From Gonium pectorale (Eukaryota; Chlorophyta; Chlorophyceae; Chlamydomonadales; Volvocaceae), in the NCBI GenBank assembly GCA_001584585.1, contig LSYV01000004.1, forward strand, positions 3,410,614 through 3,474,613: DNA of 64,000 bases, written 5' to 3'. Position 1 is the first letter of the stretch. Each line of letters opens with the position of its first letter. A program made the position numbers and the translations under genes. The notes beneath the pieces were generated by a model. The model worked only from the letters and a program-made list of their open reading frames with translations. It was not told the origin of the DNA and did no database searches. Shown here in pieces: positions 13,501 through 23,217 of the stretch.

Positions 13501-16500
13501 GACGATACTCCCAGGCGGCCCATCTCCAGGTCCGAACGCGGCGACCCGTCCAGCCACTCCTGCACCAGGTCGGTCACAAGGTTGTGCCTCCGCCTGCCGG
13601 ACTGGAAGGACCGCAGCAGGTTGTACAGTGCCCCGTCATGCTCCAGGACCTCCTCAAGGCGCGTCCAGCTCATGCATGGGTATGACGCAGCCGCGGCCTT
13701 CCGGCGCAGCTGCTGCGGGCGACGCGCCTCCGCATTACTCCTGGCAGGTTTTGGGGAGGCCCAGGGGGCAGCAGTTGCACCGGTGTTGTTGAAAACATTC
13801 AAACGTACTGGCCGTGACATCGTATTGTGCGACAAAGTGCGCGCAGTTGGCAAGGCAAAGGCGACAGGAACCCTGGCTTGCATATACCATCAATCAGCCA
13901 CCGTACCTGCATTCCTCCAGGAGGTCCAGCACCTCCGTCTGCAGCTCCTGAAGCTGCTCGCGCGTTCCCCAGAATGCCGCTATGCGGGGAACCTGTACCC
14001 CCAAGCAAGGCGGTTGAACAAAGTGACACAGGCATACCTCTCAGCTGTCCATTCGTCACACAATGGAGACCGCCGCAGGCTTCAGGCAGTGCATGCGAAC
14101 AGCGGTGCACGCGAACCGCTATCAGCAATTAAAGTTGGCGTGTACGCAATGACTTTTGACGATTCCGGTCGATTGACCTATGCGCTCCCAAAACGCCGCA
14201 AATCCACAATACAACGGGGCAGAGACGTGAACATACTGCGTTACTGCCGTACCTCGCCCAGCTTCTTGTTCAGGTTGTACGGTTCAAGCCGCGGATTCTT
14301 GCTCCCTCCTCCCACCCGTACAACGTCCGTACAGCCCACGTCCAGCAGTCCCTCCATGTACTGGTCCAGTGCGTGGTTGGTGAAGGTCACCACCAGAAGG
14401 GGCCCGATGGTGGGCTTGAGCCCGAGGGTCGGGCCGCCAGCCGGGCCTGCAGACAGCAGGCAAGTGAGTAGCACGCCTTCCCCAATTCCCAGTGAGCACG
14501 ATGTGCAGGAAGGCACGTGGCAAAAAAAGGGCTAGCACAAAGGCGATAAGGGCTCGAGTATCGGGCCCTTCGTTTGTGCGCTGAGCGCGAATACGAAGCC
14601 CACAGCTTGCAAGCCGGTTAGGCCCTGGCAAGCCATCATGAGGGAGGCTCCTCGCCCTACGGACATGCCCGCCCTAAGGCGCTGCGCTGCTGAAGTTGAG
14701 TTGGTGCTAGGCAACGAGTGCGGGAGCGGAGTGAAGCGCATGGGGCCCTTTCGCCTCAAGAGGGACCAGCTCACCGCTGCCAGCCGTGTTGGCCAGGATG
14801 AGCCGCGTGGCCTGGATGGACAGGTACGTCTTGCCGGTGCCGGGCGGTCCCTGCACCACCGCCACCTCCTGGCACAGCACCGCCTTGAGAGCCGCAGCCT
14901 GCGCGGCGTCCAGGCTGCTTGCGGCCACCACCTCCCCCAGCGGGAACTCCGCGGGGCGGCCCACGGGCACGGACGCCAGTCGTGCGCGCACCCTGGGTCG
15001 GGGACGCGTGCGAACCACGAGCGCGTGGAACGCGGTGCGGCAGCGAGAAGCAAAATGTGAAGAAGGGAAATTGTTCAGGCGCGAACAGAACTTGGCCATG
15101 TTGTGGTGACGTACCAGTGGCAGGTGCGTGGCTTACATGAAGGTGTAACGTAACTGGGGTTTAGGCGAAGTCCCTTTGCTTGAGCTTCCACCCTGAGTCG
15201 GCCCCTGTCACACAACCGCAAGCTAGCAAGTGAAGACGGCGCCGCGTGCCTCAATGCCAAGTCACGGCAGGGTCTCGCCTGGCCGCCTCCAGGTCGCCCA
15301 TTCCATCAAGCTTGCTTGGGTCCGCCAGGGAGGACAGGTCGTAGTGCGCGTCGTCCTGCATGTCGCAGGCGCACGTACGGGCGTTTGGCTGGCGCGCGAG
15401 GCGGCCACAGCATGCGGTCAAGGACGGTCGTATCAGAAGCTTCGCGATGAAAGCAGCATGCGTGGAAAACGTCGTACAGCGAAAGTATGGCATGCCGTTG
15501 CTGGGGCACATGCCGTACCCGCACGTAGGCCGGCGGCTCCGGCTTGGTGCGCTCCACCCCTGCTGGCCGGCACGAGGGCAAGAGGTGCTCCGCCAGGGGC
15601 AGCGGGTCGTTTGCCATCGCCTGCGGGTTGGCACCCGGCGTTTACGCGTCAATTATGCCGCCTCCAGGGAGCGCGTGCGCAACAGAACGAGCAGACGGGG
15701 CCGGGCTCCACGTCCAAACGCGCAACTCCAAGACGAAGGCAAAGGCTACCCAGCGTCGTTTTCACGGCTCGTGCCCCTGCGGCTTGCAAGCTAAGTGGGT
15801 GGCAAGTGGACATGTCGGGTACAAATGTTCAACCTCGCATGGTCCGTCACCTGGCCTGACCCACCTGCAGGGCCGCCAGAATGGGCCTGTACGCGAAGAA
15901 CGAGTTCTTGTCCTGCACCAGCATCACCTCGCCCCCGCCGGAAGCCACGCCCGTCACCAGCTGCCGGAGCAAGTGCTCCTGCCGCCCCGTGACCCTGCAA
16001 GCCCGGCACGCGCATTGCCCCAGCAGGTTCGGTCAGCGAGGTAGCCAGCGTGGATCAGAGCATTTCAGGTTCTCTCTCGGAGGCCCCAAGAGGAGTAGGT
16101 GTTATCACAGCCTTTCCACTGCTATGGAAGCATGACCAATCTGCTATTACGAACGCAAAGAAACAAAAGTAACATCATCTGCTGATGACTGCATACGTAA
16201 GTGCGCAACCGAGCGAGGGCTGCGAGTCGGCCTCTCATGCGTGCCAACCTTACCGAATGCCCACACGCGGCCTGCCGTTCTTGCCAATGTCCGCTGGCCG
16301 CTGCAGCACCTCCCCCACTACCAGCTGCAGCTCCTGCTGCGCGCCACGCCGCTGCTCCGCACGCCCTGCTGTCGACTCGGGTGCGACCTGCACCTCCTGC
16401 TCCCACACCAGCGCCACCAGGGTCCCCACGACCAGCCGCTTGGAGGCGTCCCACCACTCCTTGACGCTAGTCACGTGCGACGGCGGCTGCACCGTGACCT

Positions 16501-19500
16501 GCGGGCGCAGTTGCGACCCGCGGGTCAGTTCAAGTCACAGCGAGGTACCATTCCAGGCCGAAAGCCATCCTGCCGCCAGCTTGCCGTCAGCTTGGCCTGC
16601 ATCCCCCTCCATCGGGCCTAGGCACCTCAATTCAAATCTCTCCTGGTGTCCTAAAGACCATGGATACAATACGGCAAATGAACGGTGGAGTACAGTGTCT
16701 GTACCGCAACACCTCGTTCGTTAGCCCACCATAATGAAGTCGTTTCCGAGTCCCTCCAGTCGCACGTCCCGGTAGGCGAACAGGGCGCTCTGGCGCGCAT
16801 CCGTAGAGCCCTTCCTTCCCGGACCAGCAGCGACCTGTTACATATGCCGAGGACGTTACACGGAGGAGCGTGACTCTAAAGTGGCCTTAACTGTGCACGG
16901 GCCCCGCGACAAGACCCCAACCGCAACTCCGCGGCGCGCGAAACGCGTATGCGAGCGCTGAGGGTCCCACATCAGCGCAAATAGCGTGAAAGAAAGGGAG
17001 GGGACAATGTCAGAACCCCGCCCGGTGCATGGCCGCCGGCACACCCGCGTGATTGCCGACGGGCCGCCTTCGGCAATGAAGTTCTGTAGCGCGCTCGACA
17101 GCGGCGCGATGGCGTCGTGGCGCATCAGACGAAACAACGAGTCCAGGCGTGCAAAAACGGCCGGCCGCGTCCTCAGGTGCTCGGGCACCCAGTCGGCCCT
17201 AAACACAGACGCGAGGCGAGGGTGGGGTAAGGGGGGGAGGCGCGTAAAGGAGAAGGTTACTTCGGGCACGATGGATATTCCATTGCAGGCGATTCTTGTC
17301 GAATCCGAGTCCCCACTCCCAAACCCCTGGCCATAGTACCCTCCCAAGCAGCATGCCTTGCCACCACGGTCCCAGTCCTCACCGGTTTGGCGGGAGGTAC
17401 GGCGGCTCCGGGCACAGCAGCTCGTCCAAGGTGGGCACTATTTGAATCCGCGTGAAGTCCTCGTGGTCATTATCGTGCCGCGCCCCGAGGGGTCGCAAGG
17501 TGCCTGGGTACGGGTTCAATACGACCGTACGTAGGTATGGCTTCAATACACAGTGCTCGTGATGTGGGTGCAAAACACTGCAGCAATGCTGGTTATAATG
17601 CGATCAGACCATGCGGCGAAAGAATGACACGCTTTTAAAACTTGACGCCAGTCTGGAGCGCTGTGCAAGAACCACACATGTGAGCTGGGTCGACCGCAAA
17701 CGTAACGACAAAATGGTGCCCCACCCCCACCTGGCAAGGAGGCCGGGCCAATCGCAGCTGGTTTTGGAGCCACGGCGGCAGCCGACGACGACGGCGCGCC
17801 CGAGCCGGGCAGTATGTTGAGCGCCCTGCAACACAGACGGTATCACAGGATTCCGGCTCCATGTTGCGATGACCAAGGATCGCAGGAAATTGTCCCCTGG
17901 GACGCATCCCAGCCCCTCCGTCCTGCAGCCGGCCGGCGGCATGCCAGGAAGGCAAACCCACGCTGACCGCGCAACGTGGAAGGTGCGCGCAGGTCCACTT
18001 CCCAAGCTCAAGTGCTACTGCAAGGGGCGCGCAGGCGCAGACTCACGCTCGCGCGTTGCGAATGTCCCTCCGCACGCGGCTCGCCTTGGCGCCACCACCA
18101 GCGCCGCTGCCGCCGCCGTCGCTGCCGCATCCGACTTCGAGCATGCGCTCCGCCACGCGCAGGACCGCTTCGCCGGGCTCCCGCAGGGCATCCCGGTCGT
18201 CCAGGGCCTGGAAGCGCCGCAGCAGCTCCCGCACCAGGGCAGCCAGCACTCGAGCCACCTCGACCCACGAGGTCACCTGTCCACAATGCATTACGGTATA
18301 TCACGCGTTAGGAGGATGCACGGCCGACGCATGAAACTCGTGTCTAACAAGAAAAGGGAATTCGCCTTGCAACAAAGAAAAATAGGCGGCTGCAACATCC
18401 GAATGATATCCTCGAGAGGAACCATCCGGTTGCTGGTCCAGTCGGTATGGGAAGTCGTAATAGGGTGGCCTCGCAGCGCCTCCACTGTATTACGGTACTC
18501 AGCGCCTACCGTCTCTGCCGCGCCGCCGTGCTCCCCACCTGATACTGCTGCGCGCCGCCACTCCGCCCGGCGTACCCCTGCCCTCCTGCCGCCGATGGCA
18601 CGGGCGGCTGGCTGGGAAACCCCTCCAGCAGGCGTGCCATACCGGCCGCCATGTTGTCCAGGCAGGCGCTCTGCTTTACCGCCACGTAGATCCGGCCCAG
18701 CCAGGCGGTCTTGGTGGTGAGGTGCCCGCACAGCGCGTCGTGCGTGATCACCGACAGCATGCCCAGCAGCTGCCGCAGGCACTGGTGCAGGCGCAACTCG
18801 GATGCCTGAGGCAGCGGAGTGGCGGGCATTGCAAATAGGTAGAGCAGATTGGCGTGCAAATCTAGCGCAGCGCAAGCATCACAGCATCAGTGTGCCACGG
18901 TTGAGAAATGCGCAGGCGCCTGTAGCCCACGCCACGGCCATTATCTCAGTGGCTGTGGTAAGGGTTGCTGCAGTCCGGAGGGCAGTTTTGGGCTCCAGGG
19001 TAGTCTTATTACATTGGTGGCTGGGAGAGGAGAGCAGCAGGGCTGCGGGTAGGCACAAAGCAGCGACGACTGAAAGGAAAAGGGATCAGGCAGGGGCGGG
19101 CGCTCGCTGCCAGACCGGTTATGGGCGACTCGCAGTGGGGTGGAACGACAAGGCAACGCCGCCGCTGATTATGACTTGCTTGGGGAGAGTTCGGTGGCGT
19201 CGCGGACAGACCCGGAATACTGGTTGTTCAGGCGCTCAGCTAAGACAGCAGGAGGCCCATCACGACTGCGCGGACCGACCTTCTCGCCAGTAGCCCGCTC
19301 CAGGAGATCCTCCAGATATGCGCGAACGCCCGAGTCGTCCCTGCCCAGCGCCTCCAGCACCGCCTCCGCGTCCTCGCTCACTCCGCTGCTCAGCAGGCTG
19401 AGGGCCGCCTCCACCCACTGATCGGCCTGGGAGGGGCTCAAGTTCGAGAACTTGGACAGCTTGCGGATCACGCCCCGCGGGCTGTCGTCCCAGGGCTGCG

Positions 19501-19807
19501 GTGTGGACCTGCCACCATCCCTGCCGCCGTTGCTGCCGCGGCGCCCTCGACCCCTGCCGCCACGTCCGGCAGGGAATTCTCCGTTGGCCGCGCTGGCTGC
19601 CAGGAGCGGAGGGCGCATAGCGAAGCGGCGCCATAAAGGTCCGGCGTTCGGTAACAGCGCTCCAGGCAGAATTCCAGGCACGGCGCGAGGCCCTGATCTG
19701 GCATTGTGAAGGGTTGCGCCATCGCGAGCTACGGCGAGAGCGCAGCACGGGGTGTTTCGTGAAACGCCTGGCTCGGCTGCCAAGGCAGGACCAACTGCCG
19801 ACTGCAT
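1423..19807 (-). CDS. ZNFX1-like protein: UPF1-type SF1 helicase, NFX1-type zinc fingers, C-terminal RZ finger
   Basis: This is one gene of about 40 exons. Exons in order (minus strand, approximate): N-terminal Arg/Gly-rich exon 19807-19281; 18806-18540; 18272-18050; 17829-17730; 17501-17391; about 17200-17045; 16800-16725; 16500-16255; 15995-15870; 15620-15520; 15360-15260; helicase exons 15000-9490; zinc-finger exons 9310-6328; linker exons 6078-1747; RZ exon to the stop at 1423-1425. Helicase motifs run in canonical order: I GPPGTGKT, Ia VVTFTNHALDQ, II VIVEEAAEV, III DHEQLRP, V VATVDNFQ/GEEARIIIVS, VI NVMLSRAQHG. Upstream, a stretch with FAYRPILAALQ resembles the helicase-preceding region of ZNFX1. 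The family acts in RNA-based defence and small-RNA inheritance (animal ZNFX1); that role here is inferred. Start is uncertain: ATGs lie in frame at 19882, 19807 and about 19619. Long size is normal for this family. Confidence 0.88.
3820..3875. repeat. Inverted repeat in an intron of the ZNFX1-like gene
   Basis: ACCACCATGATCTCCAACCC (from 3820) is followed, after a loop of about 14 bases, by its near-perfect reverse complement (3855-3875, one mismatch). The arms are about 21 bases. It lies in the intron between the exons near 4450 and 3620. It could fold as a short hairpin in the pre-mRNA or be a small foldback repeat. Confidence 0.7.
4398..4447. repeat. CCGCA-type short tandem repeat at an intron start
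   Basis: A run of CCGCA/CTGCA/CCGCG units directly abuts the donor (GTGCGG on the minus strand) of the exon ending near 4449. It is simple-sequence repeat material inside the ZNFX1-like gene. Confidence 0.7.
6328..9310 (-). other. NFX1-type zinc-finger array of the ZNFX1-like protein
   Basis: Six exons encode Cys/His-rich repeats of the form CG-H-C...C...C: about 9310-9190 (CNQPCGAILPCGHTCP), 8955-8765 (CDRLHSPCGHPCDKLCGEEC), 8330-8155 (MPECGHVLSVPC, MELCGHTC), 7830-7665 (CREPCGATLACFHECRGTC), 6880-6618 (CGRHLACGHYCASSC, CRKACGQPCVPC) and 6475-6328 (CSKLLSCGHRCPGLCGEPC). This is the NFX1-type finger array that follows the helicase in ZNFX1. It is separated by short introns, one of which (8588-8640) holds a tandem repeat. 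Confidence 0.88.
8588..8640. repeat. 15-base tandem repeat in a zinc-finger intron
   Basis: About 3.5 copies of a 15-base unit, GACGCAGTAAGTGGC with one variant base, lie in the intron between zinc-finger exons of the ZNFX1-like gene. Each unit contains GTAAGT and CAG on the plus strand, the strand opposite to the gene. Confidence 0.8.
9490..12190 (-). other. Helicase motifs II to VI, spread over about eight exons
   Basis: From high to low coordinate: motif II VVIVEEAAEVFEAHVL (about 12190-12097); motif III DHEQLRPKANMYEMQ (about 11720-11665, donor GTGAGT); an exon with LFERLFREGTHVSALQQQ and RMRPQIADLVR (about 11490-11330); HNLFLWDHDHPDKGG (about 11130-10985); VILVPYVGQLMAVRREL (about 10760-10620); IRVATVDNFQ (about 10390-10290); GEEARIIIVSATCSN and NRVNVMLSRAQ (about 10000-9885); GMYILANTSTLM (about 9620-9490). 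The motif II acidic pair is EE and all ATP- and RNA-contacting motifs are present, so the helicase is predicted to be active. Confidence 0.88.
13060..13690 (-). other. Large acidic insert between helicase motifs Ia and II
   Basis: This exon begins with a conserved-looking helical part (MSWTRLEEVLEHDGALYNLL) and then runs through a long Asp/Glu/Gly/Ser tract (for example DWEDDEDEDDEAAGD), ending in Gln/His/Glu-rich sequence. It lies between motif Ia (about 14255) and motif II (about 12190), where UPF1-like helicases carry variable inserts (1B/1C type domains). The acidic tract is probably disordered. Nearby exons encode Gln/Leu-rich coiled-coil-like helices (13990-13905 and 12860-12745, with LSQLVQQIEDLQEQM). 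Confidence 0.7.
14775..15000 (-). other. Helicase motif I (Walker A) exon of the ZNFX1-like gene
   Basis: The exon encodes a Q-motif-like lead (SSLDAAQAAALKAVL) followed by VVQGPPGTGKTYLS, the P-loop that binds ATP in UPF1-like SF1 helicases. The next exon downstream (about 14460-14255) carries motif Ia with TFTNHALDQYMEGLL, which is the form typical of ZNFX1/NFX1-type helicases. Confidence 0.9.
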
Positions 19808-20066
19808 CGTCGACCCGCTGCTGCTAGGTTTGTGGTCGCATGACGAGTGTAGCTTACATAGGCTGTGCGTTGGGGGTCGCATGCCTAGCGCGGGATTTTC
19901 CGAGATGCACCCTACATACCAACCCCGTGACTTTCACGGATACGGTAGTCGAAGGGTCTTCCAGTGGGGCCCGAGCTCAAACACTTCTTTTCGGCTCTTG
20001 CATTTATCTCAGGCTTTGCCCATTGCCACACGGTGCATCGCGCCCTATCGCGCCTCGTGAGCAGCC
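19808..20066. promoter_or_regulatory. Short divergent promoter between the ZNFX1-like gene and the ubiquitin-like gene
   Basis: The chosen start of the minus-strand ZNFX1-like gene (19807) and the first ATG of the plus-strand ubiquitin-like gene (20067) are about 260 bases apart, so both genes must share a compact upstream region. No TATA box stands out. If the helicase gene instead starts at 19882, the gap shrinks to about 185 bases. Confidence 0.45.
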
Positions 20067-21656
20067 ATGTACACCGTCATGGACCGGCTGCGAAGCATGG
20101 CCCCGCCCTCGCACCGCAACACTGCCCTACGTGCACAAGCTCCTGCAGCTCCGCTCGCTCCAACGCGCTGCCTCCGCTCGTCGTGTCCTACGACGAACCC
20201 CTGCCGCACAGGCCACAGCCCCCAGCGACGGCCCCACGCGCGCGGGCCAAACCCCCCATCCGCCCAGCCGTCCCGTAGCCCAGTCACCTCACAGCCCCAG
20301 CCCCACCTGCTGTGGCCTATCCAGACGCGTGGGCTGAGGTGTTCGCCAAGGGCGCTGTCGGTTGGGCCCTCGCCGGCGTGGGACGGCACTGATCCTGAGC
20401 CGCGCTTGCAGCGCTTACAGACGAGCTCGCCCCCGGCGGACCCGGGTAGTCAGCGGGACTTCGCCCAGCCAGCGCCGTATGAGAGCCTGGACTTCCTCAT
20501 CGCTGAGGATGTATACATGCAGGTGCGTGGGGGTAAGAGGCAGGGGTCTGCAAGCTGTGCAAGGGGCTGCGGGTTTGGGGGGAGGGGCATGATGAGCATC
20601 ATTTGCTGCGCGGTCGAGACAACACACATGCAATGGCCTGAACTGCAGGGCAGCGCGTCCACAACTCCCGCCACGACGCCGACGAAGTCCATGGTGGCGG
20701 ACGCACCGACGCCGAAGCCGATAACCGTCAGGCTCTTGACGGGTGCATCGCTGACGCTCGAGCTCACAACGGCAGCTACCGTCCGGGAGGTCAAAGAGCT
20801 TATCTTCCAGCGCACCGGTAAGAATTGTACTCTGGTTCTAGTATCCATCTCTATAACGTGAGCTCGTTAGGGAGCCATAGCCTGAAAGCCAAGGTGTGCA
20901 ACAGGCTAACTCCCAACGGCTCAGCGGTCAACGGAACAAACCATAAGTCGGATAGTGGCTTCTGGCTTGTATGGCCTGAAACTTATGGCAGGTTTCAGTT
21001 CGAATTGCCTCTTTCGCCGGGAGTTTTGCGAGGCTAACTCTCAACTCTCAACTCTCTGAGAGTTGCCGTACCGTCCTTGCAGCGCGGTTCGGCGCTGCCT
21101 CACATGCCATTGAGCGCATGGGCGTGTTCTGGAGACATAACTGTCGTAGCTGCAGCTTGTTGCGGCGACATCAGCGCCCGTCCCGCCATCATCGCGTAGG
21201 CCGTCTCGGGCAATGGGCGCTGATGTCGCCGCAACAAGCTGCAGCTACGCCAGTTATGTCTCCAGAACNNNNNNNNNNNNNNNNNNNNGGTACGGCAACT
21301 CTCAGAGAGTTGAGAGTTGAGAGTTAAAGCTCACGAGTTGAGGCAATTCGAACAGAAACCTGCCATAAGGACTTGTAAGCTTTCTTCAAATTCCTGTGTT
21401 AAAGCAACAGCCATTGCAGCTCTCTGCAATTGCATGCTTTGGCATAGGTTCCATCCACACCATGCGACAGTCTCGTCACACAGCCACCACACACACACAC
21501 ATATTGCTCGTTCCCGCAGGAGCCTCTCCGAATGAGCAGCGACTGATCTATGGCACAAAGAGCCTGCAAGATGTTTCGGCAACGCTGGCCAGCTACGCCG
21601 TGCAACCGGGCGCGCAGCTCTTTATGGTCATGCGGCTGAGAGGAGGAGCACGTTGA
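20067..21656 (+). CDS. Ubiquitin-like protein with processable LRGG-AR C-terminus and N-terminal extension
   Basis: Exon 2 (20649-20817) and exon 3 (21520-21656) join across a phase-1 intron (GTAAGA...CGCAG) to give a complete ubiquitin fold: ITVRLLTGASLTLEL, TVREVKELIFQRTG, then NEQRLIYGTKSLQD and MVMRLRGG-AR-stop. Against ubiquitin, the L8/I44/V70 patch, K27 and K48 are kept; K6 and K33 become Arg, and K11, K29 and K63 are lost. Two residues after Gly-Gly mean it needs processing, as for ubiquitin-like modifiers. Exon 1 (about 20067-20522, donor GTGCGT) encodes a Pro/Ala-rich extension ending FLIAEDVYMQ, but its best coding signal moves between frames, so either bases are missing or the 5' structure differs. 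Intron 2 carries a foldback element and an assembly gap. Candidate polyadenylation signal TGTAA at 22167-22171. Confidence 0.82.
20982..21369. mobile_element. Foldback (inverted-repeat) element in an intron of the ubiquitin-like gene
   Basis: The outer arms 20982-21072 and 21289-21369 are imperfect inverted copies. They share the ends CTTATGGCAGGTTTC and an AACTCTCAACTCTCAACTCT-rich core, ending next to GTACC. An inner perfect-looking stem of 54 bases (21126-21179 against 21215-21268, one mismatch) surrounds a loop of about 35 bases. No ORF lies inside, so this fits a non-autonomous foldback or MITE-like insertion. It sits wholly inside intron 20818-21519. Confidence 0.8.
21269..21288. other. 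Assembly gap (20 N)
   Basis: A run of 20 N interrupts the right arm of the foldback element. By symmetry with the left arm (21073-21125), roughly 50 bases are probably missing, so the N count looks like a placeholder rather than a measured size. Confidence 0.95.
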
Positions 21657-23217
21657 GCGCGACAAGGGAGAGGTGCCCCAAGCCGGGACCAGATATAACG
21701 CCTTAGCATCCCAGGTTTCCAGCCTCCCGATGACGTGCTCTCGAAATGGGTTGCGTGCGGTCACACCTCAGAAGGGAAGAAGAACCTGTCGACTTATCAA
21801 ATACTGCGCAGAATAGATCCCTTTGCTGGTACGACCGATTCATGTCAAGTTGGTCGCGCACACACTTTCTTTATGGAGCGTGGCTGCAGGCACAGGCGGC
21901 GTGGTGCATGGCAACTGGATTTGCGCTGGCTGATGCCTGACGGACGGATTGCGTGGAAAGCAACGAGGGACATCGAGGGCGTGTCCTGTTTTGGGATCTC
22001 GTTATTAACTCGCGCGGGTCCATCACACACTCAGCGACTTCAGCCCAAACGCAGCGTGGTCAGTGACCGGGAGCGCGTAAGCGTATGTGGACTACGTTCC
22101 TGACAACAGGGCGACGGATGAGTAAGAGTGCTGCTAGGTGCTCATCAGCGTGCCATTAGGCGGACTTGTAAGGCCCTTGGGGAGCAAAGGGCAGGTCTAT
22201 CTGGCTATCTGTTTATTTATAGTGAATACATGTGGTGCCATGCGCTTGAGACAGAGCGAATCGCAATTTCCGGGCCCTTCAGACTGGTAACTACTGCCCG
22301 GGACTCTTAATCTCCTTCCAGGCTGAGCAGGGTTGTGCCGGCTCAGGCGCCGGCGTTGTTGGTTGCATCCACTCTTGGTAGCGATTGAAGCTTGGGCACG
22401 AGCATGGCGCGGGCTCCGAGCGCTTACGATTGATAGCATGATCGACGCCCCCCCCCCGCCGGGCTCCTGCATTGCACCAACACGGCAAGCCAACTTCAGT
22501 TAATTGCTGCGTCTAGGAACTGTGAGCATCTCGTACGACAGTTACATACGCCATTTTACGGTTGGCAGCCAAAAAATGCATGTTGGCAGGCGTGAGGCTG
22601 GCCGCAATGCGAACACGCGTATAAGAGGTAGCACCGCTGACTGATCGTCGGCCGTACACCTTAAGGGTAGAGCTGCCATCCGTGCAAGAGCGGAAGGCAA
22701 CCCGCACCTTGGCACTTATGCTGCAGTGCTCAGTGTCGTGCCGAGCTTTTGGGAAAGCCCCCAGCGCAGGGCGCCGCGACTACACCGCAGCGGGCCTCCC
22801 GGTCCTACCTCATCAACTAGCACCAGGGATACGCTAGCTGTCGATAATGAATGTTCCAATTTCCAATTTATACGTGGCTTGTATGGACTCTGGAGAAGCC
22901 TAGCGAACAGCCGAGTGACCGACCCGGGGGTGCCGTGCCGTGACCCATGGGCCAATTTCTCGTTCATGCAAAAGGCAGAACCGCAGCACGGTATTTCTGA
23001 TGTATTCGGTCAATGGCTGAATCTCAACATAGTTTCTCCTAAGCCGACATGATAGAGGATACCACAGTTGCCTTAAAGATGGGGCCGCTCTTCACTGCTA
23101 ACGATTACCATTTGCCGTCCCCCAGGTCCAAGTCCTGTTCGCTGCAGTCATCGACCATAAGGGCATGCACGATACACGGGCTAACAAGGTTAACAGCGAA
23201 CAGGAGGCCCACTCAGC
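21657..23217. other. Region without a supported gene
   Basis: This is the 3' flank of the ubiquitin-like gene and the upstream flank of the small RZ gene. Open frames here (for example about 22726-23052 plus) lack conserved motifs, biased codon use or clean splice sites. A C-homopolymer lies near 22448. Upstream exons of the RZ gene cannot be excluded. Confidence 0.4.

Noticed and set aside
13582..14535. 317-codon plus-strand open frame overlapping the helicase exons
   Set aside because: It lies antisense to the acidic-insert and motif Ia exons and shows no domain; it is a shadow of GC-rich coding DNA.
21126..21268. Possible tRNA or structured ncRNA gene in the strong hairpin
   Set aside because: No tRNA arms or anticodon loop; the nested arms and outer repeats fit a foldback element.
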